62,364 bases of DNA from Aminobacter sp. J41 (lineage in GTDB: Bacteria > Pseudomonadota > Alphaproteobacteria > Rhizobiales > Rhizobiaceae): positions 1 to 62,364 of the forward strand of contig NZ_JAGL01000023.1 of assembly GCF_000526635.1 (NCBI RefSeq), written 5' to 3'. Of the stretch, positions 21,349 through 31,630 are shown in pieces; position 1 is the stretch's first letter; every line of letters begins with the position of its first letter. The position numbers and the translations under genes were made by a program. The notes beneath the pieces were generated by a model, which made no database searches, was not told the origin of the DNA, and saw only the letters and a program-made list of their open reading frames with translations.

Positions 21349-23580
21349 ATGGGAAAGAGCAATCGCCGATTGGACTGGTGTTTTGCGGCCGGCATTATCG
21401 CGCTGCTGCTCCTGCCCTGGTACAGGATCGAGCGAGGCGGCTTCTTCGGCTTTTCGTGGCTCGGCAACTTCCCCCGCGGCTCGAACGAGGCGCCGGGCCT
21501 GCTGCAGGCCACCATGCACGGCCGCTGGTGGCTTTGGGTCGCGATTGCCCTGTTTGCCGTCGCCATCCTCATCCGCGTTGCGTCTCCTCAGTCAGAACGG
21601 CGCGGCTCCTGGCTTGCGCTGATCGGCGGGCTTGGACTAGGCTTCCTCGCGCTGCAGGGACTTGCCATTGGCTTTGCCGGCTGGACCTGGATGATCTCTG
21701 AAAACACCCTGGGCCCGCTTTCAACGGGCCAGCCCGCGATGGGCGCCGGCGCCATCACCCTGTCCATCATCTTCACGCTGATCTTCTCGTTCGGCATGGC
21801 CGAGCGCGGTGCGCTCAAGGGCGACACCTTCGTCGTCGGCGCCATCAGCCTGCTGGTGCTGCTGGTCTCGGTTTTCGTATTCTACCCGCTGATCAGCATG
21901 TTCATCGGCGCGTTCCAGGACTTCGACGGCTCGTTCAAGCCGGACGGCTTCCTGCGCAACATTGTCGACCCGTCGATCTGGAGCCTCAACTGCGTCATCG
22001 ACGCCGGGCGTTGCGGCATTGCCTGGCGCACCTTCTTCCTCGCGATCATCACCGCGTTGGGCTCGACCATCCTCGGCCTCGCTTTTGCGCTGGTCGCGAC
22101 CCGAACCGGCTTCCGCTTCAAGAAGGGGCTGCGGCTTCTCACGATCCTTCCGATCATCACCCCGCCTTTCGTCATAGGCCTTGCGCTGATCCTGCTGTTC
22201 GGCCGCGCCGGCGTCGTTACGCTCACCCTGTCGAACCTCTTCGGCATCGAGCCGGGCCGCTGGCTCTACGGGCTGACCGGCATCTGGATCGCGCAGGTGC
22301 TGTCCTTCACGCCCATTTCGTTCCTCGTGCTGATCGGCGTCGTCGAGGGCGTCAGCCCATCGATGGAAGAAGCCTCGCAGACGTTGCGCGCCAACCGCTG
22401 GCGTACCTTCTGGCACGTCTCACTCCCGCTGATGAAGCCCGGCCTCGCTAACGCCTTCCTGATCGGCTTCATCGAAAGCATGGCTGATTTCGGCAACCCG
22501 CTGGTGCTGGGCGGCAGCCACGGCGTGCTTTCGACCGAAATCTTCTTCGCCGTCGTCGGTTCGCAAAACGACCCTTCGCGCGCCGCGGTGCTGGCGATTG
22601 TGCTGCTCTGCTTCACGCTCTCGGCCTTTCTTGCCCAGCGCCTCTGGCTCGGGCGCAAGAACTTCGCCACCGTCACCAGCAAGGGCGACAGCGGCAACCA
22701 TGCCGCCCTCCCCCGCTCGATCAACATCGGCGTGCATGCGCTGGTGATTCCCTGGGCGATCTTCACCCTCGTCGTCTACGGTATGATCGTCGCCGGCGGC
22801 TTCATGAAGACCTGGGGCCTCGACAACAGCTTTACCCTTGAGCACTACATCCGCGCCTTTTCCATCGCCTTCACCGACAACGGCATCGTCTGGACTGGCG
22901 TCGCCTGGAACTCGTTCTGGACGACGATGAAGATCGCGCTCGCCTCGGCACCGCTTACTGCCGCCGTCGGCCTGCTCACCGCCTATCTGATCGTGCGCCA
23001 GCGCTTTGCAGGGCGCGAACTGTTCGAGTTCGCACTGATGATGAGCTTCGCCATTCCCGGCACCGTCATCGGCATCAGCTACATCATGGCCTTCAACCTG
23101 CCGCCGCTGGAGATGACCGGCACGGCGGCGATCCTGATCGCCTGCTTCGTCTTCCGCAACATGCCGGTCGGCGTGCGCGGCGGCGTGGCGGCCATGAAGC
23201 AGCTCGACCAGAGCCTCGACGAGGCCTCGCTGACGCTGCGCGCCAACAGCTTCCGCACCATCCGCAAGGTGATCCTGCCGCTCCTGCGCCCAGCCATCAC
23301 TGCCGCGCTGGTCTATTCCTTCGTCCGCGCCATTACCTCGATCAGCGCGGTGATCTTCCTCGTCAGCGCCGAATACAACATGGCGACCTCCTATATCGTC
23401 GGCCTCGTCGAGAACGGCGAATACGGTGTGGCCATCGCCTATTCCTCTGCGTTAATCGTGGTGATGATCCTCATCATCGCGTGCTTCCAGCTGCTGGTCG
23501 GCGAGCGACGCCTGCGCCGCCGTCCCGAACAGGCAGGCGCCGTGCTGCCCGTACCCGTTCCCGAGGAGAAAGCCGCATGA
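21349..23580 (+). CDS. Fused double-domain ABC permease, AfuB/FbpB-like
   Basis: A 743-residue inner-membrane protein. It has an N-terminal block of about five extra helices (residues ~1-165), then two binding-protein-dependent permease domains. Each domain carries an EAA-type coupling loop (MEEASQTLRANRWRTFWHVSLPL and LDEASLTLRANSFRTIRKVILPL). This tandem architecture is typical of AfuB/FbpB importers. It follows the binding-protein gene after 78 bases and overlaps the ATPase start by four (ATGA). Confidence 0.88.
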   Translation: MGKSNRRLDWCFAAGIIALLLLPWYRIERGGFFGFSWLGNFPRGSNEAPGLLQATMHGRWWLWVAIALFAVAILIRVASPQSERRGSWLALIGGLGLGFLALQGLAIGFAGWTWMISENTLGPLSTGQPAMGAGAITLSIIFTLIFSFGMAERGALKGDTFVVGAISLLVLLVSVFVFYPLISMFIGAFQDFDGSFKPDGFLRNIVDPSIWSLNCVIDAGRCGIAWRTFFLAIITALGSTILGLAFALVATRTGFRFKKGLRLLTILPIITPPFVIGLALILLFGRAGVVTLTLSNLFGIEPGRWLYGLTGIWIAQVLSFTPISFLVLIGVVEGVSPSMEEASQTLRANRWRTFWHVSLPLMKPGLANAFLIGFIESMADFGNPLVLGGSHGVLSTEIFFAVVGSQNDPSRAAVLAIVLLCFTLSAFLAQRLWLGRKNFATVTSKGDSGNHAALPRSINIGVHALVIPWAIFTLVVYGMIVAGGFMKTWGLDNSFTLEHYIRAFSIAFTDNGIVWTGVAWNSFWTTMKIALASAPLTAAVGLLTAYLIVRQRFAGRELFEFALMMSFAIPGTVIGISYIMAFNLPPLEMTGTAAILIACFVFRNMPVGVRGGVAAMKQLDQSLDEASLTLRANSFRTIRKVILPLLRPAITAALVYSFVRAITSISAVIFLVSAEYNMATSYIVGLVENGEYGVAIAYSSALIVVMILIIACFQLLVGERRLRRRPEQAGAVLPVPVPEEKAA

Positions 23581-24635
23581 GTTCGACAGGATCGGTCGTC
23601 TTCCAGAATGTCCGCAAGGTCTTTGGCTCGTTCACGGCCATCCACGACCTGTCGCTGACGATTGAGCCGGGCACACTGGTTACGCTGCTAGGCCCCTCCG
23701 GATGCGGCAAGACGACGACGCTGCGCATGCTCGCGGGCCTCGAGCACCCAACCTCCGGCCGCATCCTGATCGGCGGCAAGGACGTTACGAAACTGCCCGC
23801 TAACGAGCGCGACGTGTCTATGGTGTTCCAGTCCTATGCGCTGTTTCCGCATATGACTGCGGCGCAGAACGTTGCCTACGGCCTCGCTTCATCTGGGCTC
23901 AAGCCGAAGGAAGCGGTCGAAAAGGCCGAGGAAGGGCTGCGGCTCGTGGGCCTCGCCGGCCTTGGCGATCGCCTGCCATCCGAACTCTCGGGCGGCCAGC
24001 AGCAGCGCGTCGCGGTCGCCCGCGCGCTCGTGCTCGAGCCGCAGGTGCTGCTCCTCGACGAGCCGCTCTCCAATCTCGACGCGCGCCTCCGCCGGCGGGT
24101 GCGCACCGAGATCCGCGACCTGCAACAGCGGCTCGGCTTCACCGCCGTCTACGTCACCCATGACCAGGACGAGGCGCTCGCCGTCTCCGACCGCATCATC
24201 GTCATGAAGGACGGGCGCATTGCGCAAGAGGGTGCGCCGCGCGAGCTCTATGAAGCGCCAGCATCCTCCTTCATCGCCGACTTCATGGGCGAGGCGAACG
24301 TCATGCCCTGCGATGTCGTCGGCTTCGAGGACGACCAGGCGATGATCCGGCTGGGCGCGCTCACCCATCGCGTGCCGCGCCGCAACGTCTCGCAGCCGGG
24401 AGCGGCCAAGCTCGCCGTGCGGCCTAATGCGATCGTACTCGAGCCTGCCGACAAAGCGCCGTTCGGCGGCGTCGTCACCCACTCCGCCTATCTCGGCGAC
24501 CATGTCGAATACGAGGTCGAAACCGACGCCGGCCGGCTGTTCGTCATCGATCCTGCCGTCGAGCGCATGCTGCCCGCGACGACTCCGGTAGCAATCGCCT
24601 TTCGCAATCGCGGAATTGCGATCATAACAAGCTGA
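23577..24635 (+). CDS. ABC importer ATPase, AfuC/FbpC-like
   Basis: A 352-residue ATPase starting at the ATG at 23577 that overlaps the permease stop. Walker A is GPSGCGKTT (39-47), the signature LSGGQ is at 137-141, and Walker B is VLLLDE (157-162). A C-terminal regulatory OB-like (TOBE) region spans ~250-350. An upstream in-frame start at 23481 would give an unrelated basic tail and is rejected. It energises uptake through the fused permease. Confidence 0.9.
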   Translation: MSSTGSVVFQNVRKVFGSFTAIHDLSLTIEPGTLVTLLGPSGCGKTTTLRMLAGLEHPTSGRILIGGKDVTKLPANERDVSMVFQSYALFPHMTAAQNVAYGLASSGLKPKEAVEKAEEGLRLVGLAGLGDRLPSELSGGQQQRVAVARALVLEPQVLLLDEPLSNLDARLRRRVRTEIRDLQQRLGFTAVYVTHDQDEALAVSDRIIVMKDGRIAQEGAPRELYEAPASSFIADFMGEANVMPCDVVGFEDDQAMIRLGALTHRVPRRNVSQPGAAKLAVRPNAIVLEPADKAPFGGVVTHSAYLGDHVEYEVETDAGRLFVIDPAVERMLPATTPVAIAFRNRGIAIITS

Positions 24636-24679
24636 GAATTCTTGCCCCCAACGAAGACCCGCCAGACCCGAGGATTTGC

Positions 24680-25480
24680 ATGAGCACCGAAGACCTCGCC
24701 TCCTATGAGGACAGGCAGAGATTTGCCGAAGCCGTAGCGCGCGAAGCCGGACGGCTGGCCTTCGACTATTTCAACCGCCGCAGCACCCTCGTCATCGAGA
24801 TGAAGCGCGACCCGCAGGACGTCGTCTCGATTGCCGACCGCAATGTCGAGACGCTGATCCGCGAGAAGATCGGCGAGCGCTTTCCGGGCGACGGCATCCT
24901 TGGCGAGGAATATGGCCTCGCCGATGCGACTTCCGGCTTTACCTGGGTGATCGACCCGATCGACGGCACCAGCCCGTTCGTCAACGGCATGCCGACCTGG
25001 TGCGTCTCGATCGCGCTTCTCCATCGCGGCGAGCCGGTGGTCGGCGTCATCTATGCGCCATGCCAGGACGAGCTCTTTTCGGCAGCGCTTGGCCGCGGCG
25101 CGTCGATGAACGGCACGCCGCTCTCGCTCGACGCCACCCGGACGATCCGCAACGCGGTCACGGGCATCGGCGCCAACCACTATGTTGCGCCGCAGGTCGT
25201 AGCAAAGGTAGTCGAGGACCTGCTTGGCGCGGGCGGCACCTTCATCCGCAACGGCTCCGGCGCGCTGATGCTCGCCTATGTCGCCGCAGGCCGTCTCGTC
25301 GGCTACTACGAGCCCTACATGCATGCCTGGGACTGCCTTGCCGGCTATTGCCTCGTGCGCGAAGCGGGCGGCTGGTTCCTCCCCTTCCCGGTCGAAGGCG
25401 AATCCTTCACCAAGGGTGCCCCGGTGCTGGCGGCAGCTCCCGGTGCGATCGATGACCTCCGGGCAATAGCCGGGCACTAG
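24680..25480 (+). CDS. Inositol monophosphatase family phosphatase
   Basis: A 266-residue member of the Li-sensitive, Mg-dependent phosphatase family. The metal site is seen as GEEYG (first Glu), WVIDPIDGTSPFVNG (the D-P-(I/L)-D-G-T motif) and MHAWDCLAGYCLVREAGG (the W-D-x-A-x-x-x-x-x-x-x-x-A-G-G motif). Members dephosphorylate inositol phosphate, histidinol phosphate or sugar phosphates. It lies 44 bases after the AfuC-like ATPase and is probably cotranscribed. An importer of phosphorylated sugars followed by a phosphatase makes metabolic sense, but this is inference. Confidence 0.87.
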   Translation: MSTEDLASYEDRQRFAEAVAREAGRLAFDYFNRRSTLVIEMKRDPQDVVSIADRNVETLIREKIGERFPGDGILGEEYGLADATSGFTWVIDPIDGTSPFVNGMPTWCVSIALLHRGEPVVGVIYAPCQDELFSAALGRGASMNGTPLSLDATRTIRNAVTGIGANHYVAPQVVAKVVEDLLGAGGTFIRNGSGALMLAYVAAGRLVGYYEPYMHAWDCLAGYCLVREAGGWFLPFPVEGESFTKGAPVLAAAPGAIDDLRAIAGH

Positions 25481-25513
25481 TTACCCCGGAAGATATGTCA
25501 GCCGGATCACCCC

Positions 25514-25540
25514 CTCGCCGATCTGCACGAAATCGGCGAG
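25514..25540. terminator. Hairpin between convergent genes
   Basis: CTCGCCGAT (25514-25522) and ATCGGCGAG (25532-25540) give a perfect 9-bp stem with a nine-base loop, between the convergent phosphatase and deacetylase genes. No T-run follows, so it may act bidirectionally or with Rho. Confidence 0.5.
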
Positions 25541-25604
25541 CCGCAGGCGGGGGCGTGCGCGCAAAAACCGGGACGGAGCGGCCCCTCAGCCTTGAGATTG
25601 ATCG

Positions 25605-26636
<1,032 letters not shown>

Positions 26637-26898
26637 GCAATTCCTCTCCCCAAGAGTCAGGCGAAGCTAAGCGCGCCTGCAGGCGTCTGGCAAGCGCTGT
26701 GCCAACCGGCCGACACCGTCTGGTCCGGCCAGTTGCGGGAGACCTGGCGAGGCAAGATTGCCCGCCAGATGTGCAGTGCAAAAAAATCCGCCTTTGTTTG
26801 CGTACATACGGTTGCCAAGCACTCTCGCCTGTGATGACATTCCGGTGGGGAACAAAACCCGTCACAAGAACGGGCTCCTGAAAATAATGGGGTAACGC

Positions 26899-27999
26899 GT
26901 GCCGGATCAGCCGGGGAGCAATGCCATCGACGTCCGCAGTGTGCGGAAGGTTTTCGGTGCTGGAGAATACGCCGTCACGGCGCTGGACACGGTTTCGGTG
27001 TCCATTAGAGAAAATGAATTCTTCACGTTGCTGGGGCCGTCCGGCTGCGGCAAGACCACACTACTTCGCCTGATTGCCGGGTTCGAATACCCGTCCGAAG
27101 GCGAGATCCTGCTGTACGGCAAGGACATTGCTGGCCTCCCGCCACACAAGCGGCCGGTCAACACGGTTTTCCAGTCCTACGCGCTGTTCCCGCACATGAC
27201 GGTGGCGGAAAACATCGCCTTCGGCCTCGAAATGCTGGGCAGGCCAAAGGACGAGATCAAGGCGCGCGTCGCCGAAATGCTGGCGTTGGTGCGCATGGAG
27301 AACCTGGCCAACCGCCGCACCAGTCAGATCTCGGGCGGCCAGCAGCAGCGCGTGGCGCTGGCGCGCGCCCTTGCCCCGCAGCCGAAGGTGCTGCTGCTTG
27401 ACGAGCCGCTCTCGGCGCTCGACTACAAGCTGCGCAAGGGCATGCAGATCGAGCTGAAACGCCTGCAGCACGAGACCGGCATCACCTTCATCTTCGTCAC
27501 GCACGACCAGGAGGAAGCGCTGACGATGTCCGATCGCATCGCGGTCATGACGGCGGGCAAGATCCTGCAGGTTGGCTCGCCGCGTGACATCTATGACCGC
27601 CCGGCCGAGCGCTTCGTCGCCGACTTCATCGGCGAGAGCAATTTCCTCGAGGCAGAAGTGGTAAGCGTCGAAAATTGCCGCGCAACGGTGCGCCTGTCCT
27701 CTGGCGCCGAGATTTCCGCTGCGGTGCCAGAGGGCCATTCGCCGTCAGGGCGCGCGACCATCGTTGTCCGCCCCGAGCATGCGCGCATCGTGCCGGAAGG
27801 CGACGGGGCCTCGCTCCATGGCACAGTCGAGAACGTCGTCTATCTCGGCACCGACACGCATTTCCACCTGCGGATCGACGACGGGACGCTGTTCGTCGTG
27901 CGGAGGCAGAACAGCCCCGACGCGGCGCAGGGGCTTGCGGCTGGCCAGCGCGCGGGCGTTGCGATCAGCGCGGATGCCGCGCAGCTTCTCAGGAGATGA
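26899..27999 (+). CDS. potA: Polyamine ABC importer ATPase, PotA/PotG-like
   Basis: A 366-residue ATPase starting at a GTG. Walker A is GPSGCGKT (46-53), the signature is [15 protein letters not shown], Walker B is [12 protein letters not shown] and a TOBE domain is C-terminal. Close to PotA/PotG of spermidine/putrescine systems. It is the first gene of a four-gene plus-strand operon (ATPase, two permeases, binding protein) with gaps of three bases or overlaps. The 262-base divergent region with the deacetylase gene presumably carries both promoters. Confidence 0.88.
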   Translation: MPDQPGSNAIDVRSVRKVFGAGEYAVTALDTVSVSIRENEFFTLLGPSGCGKTTLLRLIAGFEYPSEGEILLYGKDIAGLPPHKRPVNTVFQSYALFPHMTVAENIAFGLEMLGRPKDEIKARVAEMLALVRMENLANRRTSQISGGQQQRVALARALAPQPKVLLLDEPLSALDYKLRKGMQIELKRLQHETGITFIFVTHDQEEALTMSDRIAVMTAGKILQVGSPRDIYDRPAERFVADFIGESNFLEAEVVSVENCRATVRLSSGAEISAAVPEGHSPSGRATIVVRPEHARIVPEGDGASLHGTVENVVYLGTDTHFHLRIDDGTLFVVRRQNSPDAAQGLAAGQRAGVAISADAAQLLRR

Positions 28000-28002
28000 C
28001 CG

Positions 28003-28926
28003 ATGGCCACCGCAGCCGAGACCGCCCGCGCCGCCGAAGCCAGGGACCGGCGCGACCGCTGGCTGCTGTCAGCGCCAGGGCTCATCATCATCTTCGTCGC
28101 GGCGATCGGACCGTTGTTCGTCATGCTCGCCTACTCCTTCATGGAGAAGGCGGACTATGGCGACGTGAAGTTCGGCGTCTTTTCGCTGGAGGGCTGGGTC
28201 TCGGTCCTGTTCCAGCGCGACATCTTCGACGATACGCTGGGCCTTGCCGACGCGCACCTGTCCATCCTGTGGCGCTCGATCAGCCTGTCGCTCTACACGA
28301 CGGTGCTCACGCTGCTGTTTGGCTTTCCCACCGCCTACTTCATCGCCACGCGCCCGGCGACAACCCGCGAGGTCTGGGTCTTCCTCGTCACCATTCCCTT
28401 CTGGACCAACCTTCTCATCCGCACCTTCGCGATGCAGCAGGTGATCCGCAACGAGGGTCTCATCAACACGGCGCTGATCTCGCTCGGCATCATCGAGCGG
28501 CCGTGGCAGATCATGAACACCGACCTCGCCATCCTGCTCGGCATGACCTACGTCTACCTGCCGCTGATGGTGCTGCCGCTCTATGCCAGTATCGAGAAAC
28601 TCGACTTCCGGCTGATCGAGGCGGGCTACGACCTCTACGCCTCTCGCTGGCAGGTGCTGCGCCGGATCGTCATTCCGCTGGTCAAACCCGGCATCGTTGC
28701 CGGCTCAATTCTCGTCTTCATCCCTTCGCTCGGCGCCTACGTCATTCCGCGAGTGCTGGGCGGAGGCAAGAGCATGATGCTCGGCAACCTGATCGAGCTG
28801 CAGTTTGGTGCCGGTCGCAACTGGCCGCTGGGGGCGGCGATCTCGATCACACTGATGGCGCTGGTGATGGTCGCGCTCCTGTTCTACGTCCGAAACGTCT
28901 CGCGTTCGGGGGCAAGCCATGGCTAG
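28003..28926 (+). CDS. potB: Polyamine ABC importer permease, PotB/PotH-like
   Basis: A 307-residue inner-membrane protein with about six helices, starting two codons after the ATPase stop. It has the PotB-type N-terminal helix (WLLSAPGLIIIFVAAIGPLF), a long periplasmic loop, the IPFWTNLLIRTFAMQ segment, and the EAA loop (IEAGYDLYASRWQVLRRIVIPLV) that contacts the ATPase. Its 3' end overlaps the next permease by eight bases. Confidence 0.88.
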   Translation: MATAAETARAAEARDRRDRWLLSAPGLIIIFVAAIGPLFVMLAYSFMEKADYGDVKFGVFSLEGWVSVLFQRDIFDDTLGLADAHLSILWRSISLSLYTTVLTLLFGFPTAYFIATRPATTREVWVFLVTIPFWTNLLIRTFAMQQVIRNEGLINTALISLGIIERPWQIMNTDLAILLGMTYVYLPLMVLPLYASIEKLDFRLIEAGYDLYASRWQVLRRIVIPLVKPGIVAGSILVFIPSLGAYVIPRVLGGGKSMMLGNLIELQFGAGRNWPLGAAISITLMALVMVALLFYVRNVSRSGASHG

Positions 28927-29728
28927 ACGTCAGCGCGCCTATGACATCCGCCGGCAGCCAGGCTTTGGCCTGATCGCGCTGTTTACCTTCTTTGCGCTCT
29001 ACCTGCCGATCGCAGCCCTCGTTGCCTATTCCTTCAACGCGGCCGACTCGCTGTCGCGCTGGGACGGGCTGTCGCTGCGCTGGTTCATCTCGGCCTGGAA
29101 CAACCAGGCAGTGCAGGATGCTTCGATCCGCTCGCTGCTCCTCGCAACCTGGGCAGCGACGCTGGCAACGATCGCCGCCACGATGGCGGCACTAGCGACG
29201 ACGCGCACGCCGAACTATCCAGGGCTTACCTTCAAATACGCCTTCATCAACCAGCCGCTGATGGTGCCGGAGATCGTCACCGGCGTCGCGCTGCTGATCG
29301 TCTTCTCGCGCATCAAGGTTTGGACCGGCTACACCGGCATGGGCTACCTGATCCTTGCCCACACCGCCTTCTGCATCCCGTTTGCGTATCTGCCGATCCG
29401 CGCGCGCCTTGAGAGCATGGACCTCACTCTGGAACGCGCTGCGGCCGATCTTTACGCGACGCCCTGGCGCGCCTTCTGGCGCGTGACGCTGCCACTGCTG
29501 CGGCCCGCGATCATCGCCGGCTTCATGCTCGCCTTCGTCATCTCGCTCGACGACGTCGTCATCACCGAGTTCGTCAAGTCCGGCGGCCAGGACACGCTGC
29601 CGACCTACATGCTCGGCCAGCTGCGGCGCGAGACGAGCCCCGAAATCAATGCCATCGCCACGGTGTTCCTCGCGCTGTCTGTCGTGCTCGTCACCGTGTT
29701 CTATTTCGTCAATCGGCGGAGGCCATGA
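28919..29728 (+). CDS. potC: Polyamine ABC importer permease, PotC/PotI-like
   Basis: A 269-residue permease with six predicted helices. The EAA loop is LERAAADLYATPWRAFWRVTLPLLRPA, and the SLDDVVITEF segment near the C-terminal helices is typical of PotC/PotI. It overlaps potB by eight bases and pairs with it to form the membrane channel. Confidence 0.88.
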   Translation: MARRQRAYDIRRQPGFGLIALFTFFALYLPIAALVAYSFNAADSLSRWDGLSLRWFISAWNNQAVQDASIRSLLLATWAATLATIAATMAALATTRTPNYPGLTFKYAFINQPLMVPEIVTGVALLIVFSRIKVWTGYTGMGYLILAHTAFCIPFAYLPIRARLESMDLTLERAAADLYATPWRAFWRVTLPLLRPAIIAGFMLAFVISLDDVVITEFVKSGGQDTLPTYMLGQLRRETSPEINAIATVFLALSVVLVTVFYFVNRRRP

Positions 29729-29757
29729 CCAGCCTTGCCAACAATGGGAGAACGGCA

Positions 29758-30792
29758 ATGAAGTGGAAGACAACGACCGCCGCTGCGGCGGTTACGGTGT
29801 TTGCCCTTGCGGGCACCGCATCGGCGGAAGGCGAGCTCAACATCTACAACTGGGGCGACTACACCAGCCCCGAACTGATCAAGAAGTTCGAGGAAACCTA
29901 CAAGGTCAAGGTTACCATCACCGACTACGACTCGAACGACACCGCGCTCGCCAAGGTGCGCGCCGGCGGCCATGGCTTCGACATCGTCGTCCCGTCGGCC
30001 AACTACGTCCCGATCTTCGTTGCGGAAGGCCTGCTGCTTGAAGCGCGGCCCGACCAGATGGAAAACTTCAAGAACGTCGACGAACGCTGGGTCAACGTGC
30101 CGTGGGATGAGGGCCGCCATTACACGGTGCCGTGGCAGTGGGGCCTGTCTGGCACCGGCGTGAACACCAAGGTCTATGGCGGTGACATCAACACGTCGGC
30201 GATCTTCCTCGACCCGCCCGCGGAACTGGTCGGCAAGATCAACGTCGCGCCGGAAATGAACGACGTGCTGTTCTCGGCAATCAAGTACTTCGGCGGCGAC
30301 TGGTGCACGGACGACAAGGAACTGCTGAAGAAGGTGCGCGACAAGCTCGTCGAGGCAAAGCCCAAGTGGCTGGCTATGGACTACAGCGTCACTGAGAAGC
30401 TGCCGGCCGGCGACTATGCCGCGGTGTTCTACTGGAACGGCGCCATCATGCGCTCGCGCATCAAGAACCCGGACATCAAGTTCGGCTACCCGAAGGAAGG
30501 CTTCCCCTACTTCATGGACAGCGTCGCGATCCTGAAGGACGCGAAGAACGTCGACAATGCCAAGCTGTTCATGAACTTCATCATGGAGCCGGAAAATGCG
30601 GCGATGATCTCGGCCTTTGCGAAGTACGCGAACGGCATCAAGGGATCGGAACAGTTCATGCCGGATGACATGAAGGACGCACCTGAGCTCGTCGTTCCGG
30701 CCGAATTTGAAGCTGCTGGCGAGTTCCTCCTCTCTTGCTCGCCAGAGGTACAGCAGCTCTACACCCGCATCTGGACGGACGTTCAGAAGTAA
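29758..30792 (+). CDS. Polyamine-binding periplasmic protein, PotD/PotF-like
   Basis: A 344-residue exported binding protein. The start at the ATG at 29758 (after GGGAG) is preferred over an in-frame ATG at 29725, because it gives a clean signal peptide ending near TASA-EGEL. The mature N-terminus LNIYNWGDYTSPELIKKFE and the segments DIVVPSANYVPIF and YTVPWQWGLSGTGVN are hallmarks of PotD/PotF-type spermidine/putrescine receptors. It is the last gene of the operon and is followed by a strong terminator. Whether it prefers free or acetylated polyamines cannot be told from sequence. Confidence 0.88.
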   Translation: MKWKTTTAAAAVTVFALAGTASAEGELNIYNWGDYTSPELIKKFEETYKVKVTITDYDSNDTALAKVRAGGHGFDIVVPSANYVPIFVAEGLLLEARPDQMENFKNVDERWVNVPWDEGRHYTVPWQWGLSGTGVNTKVYGGDINTSAIFLDPPAELVGKINVAPEMNDVLFSAIKYFGGDWCTDDKELLKKVRDKLVEAKPKWLAMDYSVTEKLPAGDYAAVFYWNGAIMRSRIKNPDIKFGYPKEGFPYFMDSVAILKDAKNVDNAKLFMNFIMEPENAAMISAFAKYANGIKGSEQFMPDDMKDAPELVVPAEFEAAGEFLLSCSPEVQQLYTRIWTDVQK

Positions 30793-30847
30793 GCGTTTTT
30801 TGCCAGCGTTGGGAGCTGGCCGACCGCCCGTTACCGCATCCTATCCG

Positions 30848-30874
30848 GAGGCCGCCCCAAGCGGCCTCTTTCTT
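30848..30874 (+). terminator. Rho-independent terminator of the polyamine operon
   Basis: GAGGCCGC (30848-30855), loop CCCAA and GCGGCCTC (30861-30868), followed by TTTCTT. A textbook intrinsic terminator 55 bases after the binding-protein stop. Confidence 0.85.
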
Positions 30875-31012
30875 AATGAAGAGATACAGCGTTTTGCTGC
30901 AATGCCCCTGCGGCGCGCCAAATCCGGAGGCCTGAGGCGGCCACCATAGCCCACCAGTGTATTTCACCCGCAAGCGTGGTAGACTTGCCTCTCCGTTCAG
31001 AGGGAGTTCGCC

Positions 31013-31630
31013 ATGACGAACCTTTCCGTAGGATCATCCAGCGCGAGGCTGGCTGGTCAGGGCCTGAGCGCGGGGTGGCTTATGGCCCTCGCAATTTTCT
31101 TCATCATTCTCGGCTGCATCGGCCTCATCGCCAGCTACTGGATGACGGCGGTTGCGGTGTTCTGGTTCGGCGTGCTGGCCGCTGCCGGCGGCATCGCCGA
31201 GATCATCGACGCCTTCCGCCAGCGTGAATGGAAGGGCGTTTTCTGGCACGCCCTGATGGGCATCATCTACCTCGGAACCGGCATCCTGCTCGTCACCATG
31301 CCGCTTGCGGCGGCCTTCTGGCTGACGCTGTTCCTCGCCATCTCGCTGGTGGCGACAGGAGTGCTGCGCATCATCCTCGCCTTCCAGCTACGCGGTGAAA
31401 GCGGTGTCTGGCTCGCAGTGCTCCTCTCCGGCATTATTTCGATCCTGCTCGGCGTCCTCGTCTACCGCGCGGTCATTCCGCCTGACCAAGCGGTGCTGGC
31501 GACACCCGAAGGCATGACGCAGTGGCTGCAGTCGTGGGGCTGGGTGATCGGCACCTTCGTCTCGATCGAGCTCCTGATGGAAGGCTTTTCCCTCTGGACG
31601 ATCGCGCGGCTGGCGCGAAAGGCTGCCTGA
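31013..31630 (+). CDS. HdeD/DUF308-family membrane protein
   Basis: A 205-residue membrane protein with six hydrophobic helices arranged as three hairpins. It has the family-typical pattern FFIILGCIGLIASYWMTAVAVFWFGVLAAAGGIAEIIDAFR, repeated in weaker form as ISLVATGVLRIILAFQLR. HdeD in E. coli is an acid-resistance membrane protein; alphaproteobacterial members are functionally uncharacterised. It starts after AGGGAG. The following transporter-like frame overlaps or abuts its 3' end, so the two are probably cotranscribed. Confidence 0.85.
   Translation: MTNLSVGSSSARLAGQGLSAGWLMALAIFFIILGCIGLIASYWMTAVAVFWFGVLAAAGGIAEIIDAFRQREWKGVFWHALMGIIYLGTGILLVTMPLAAAFWLTLFLAISLVATGVLRIILAFQLRGESGVWLAVLLSGIISILLGVLVYRAVIPPDQAVLATPEGMTQWLQSWGWVIGTFVSIELLMEGFSLWTIARLARKAA

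Noticed and set aside
23481-23576. Upstream start for the AfuC-like ATPase
   Set aside because: The added 32 residues are basic, unconserved and lie inside the permease gene; the start at 23577 overlaps the permease stop in the usual way.
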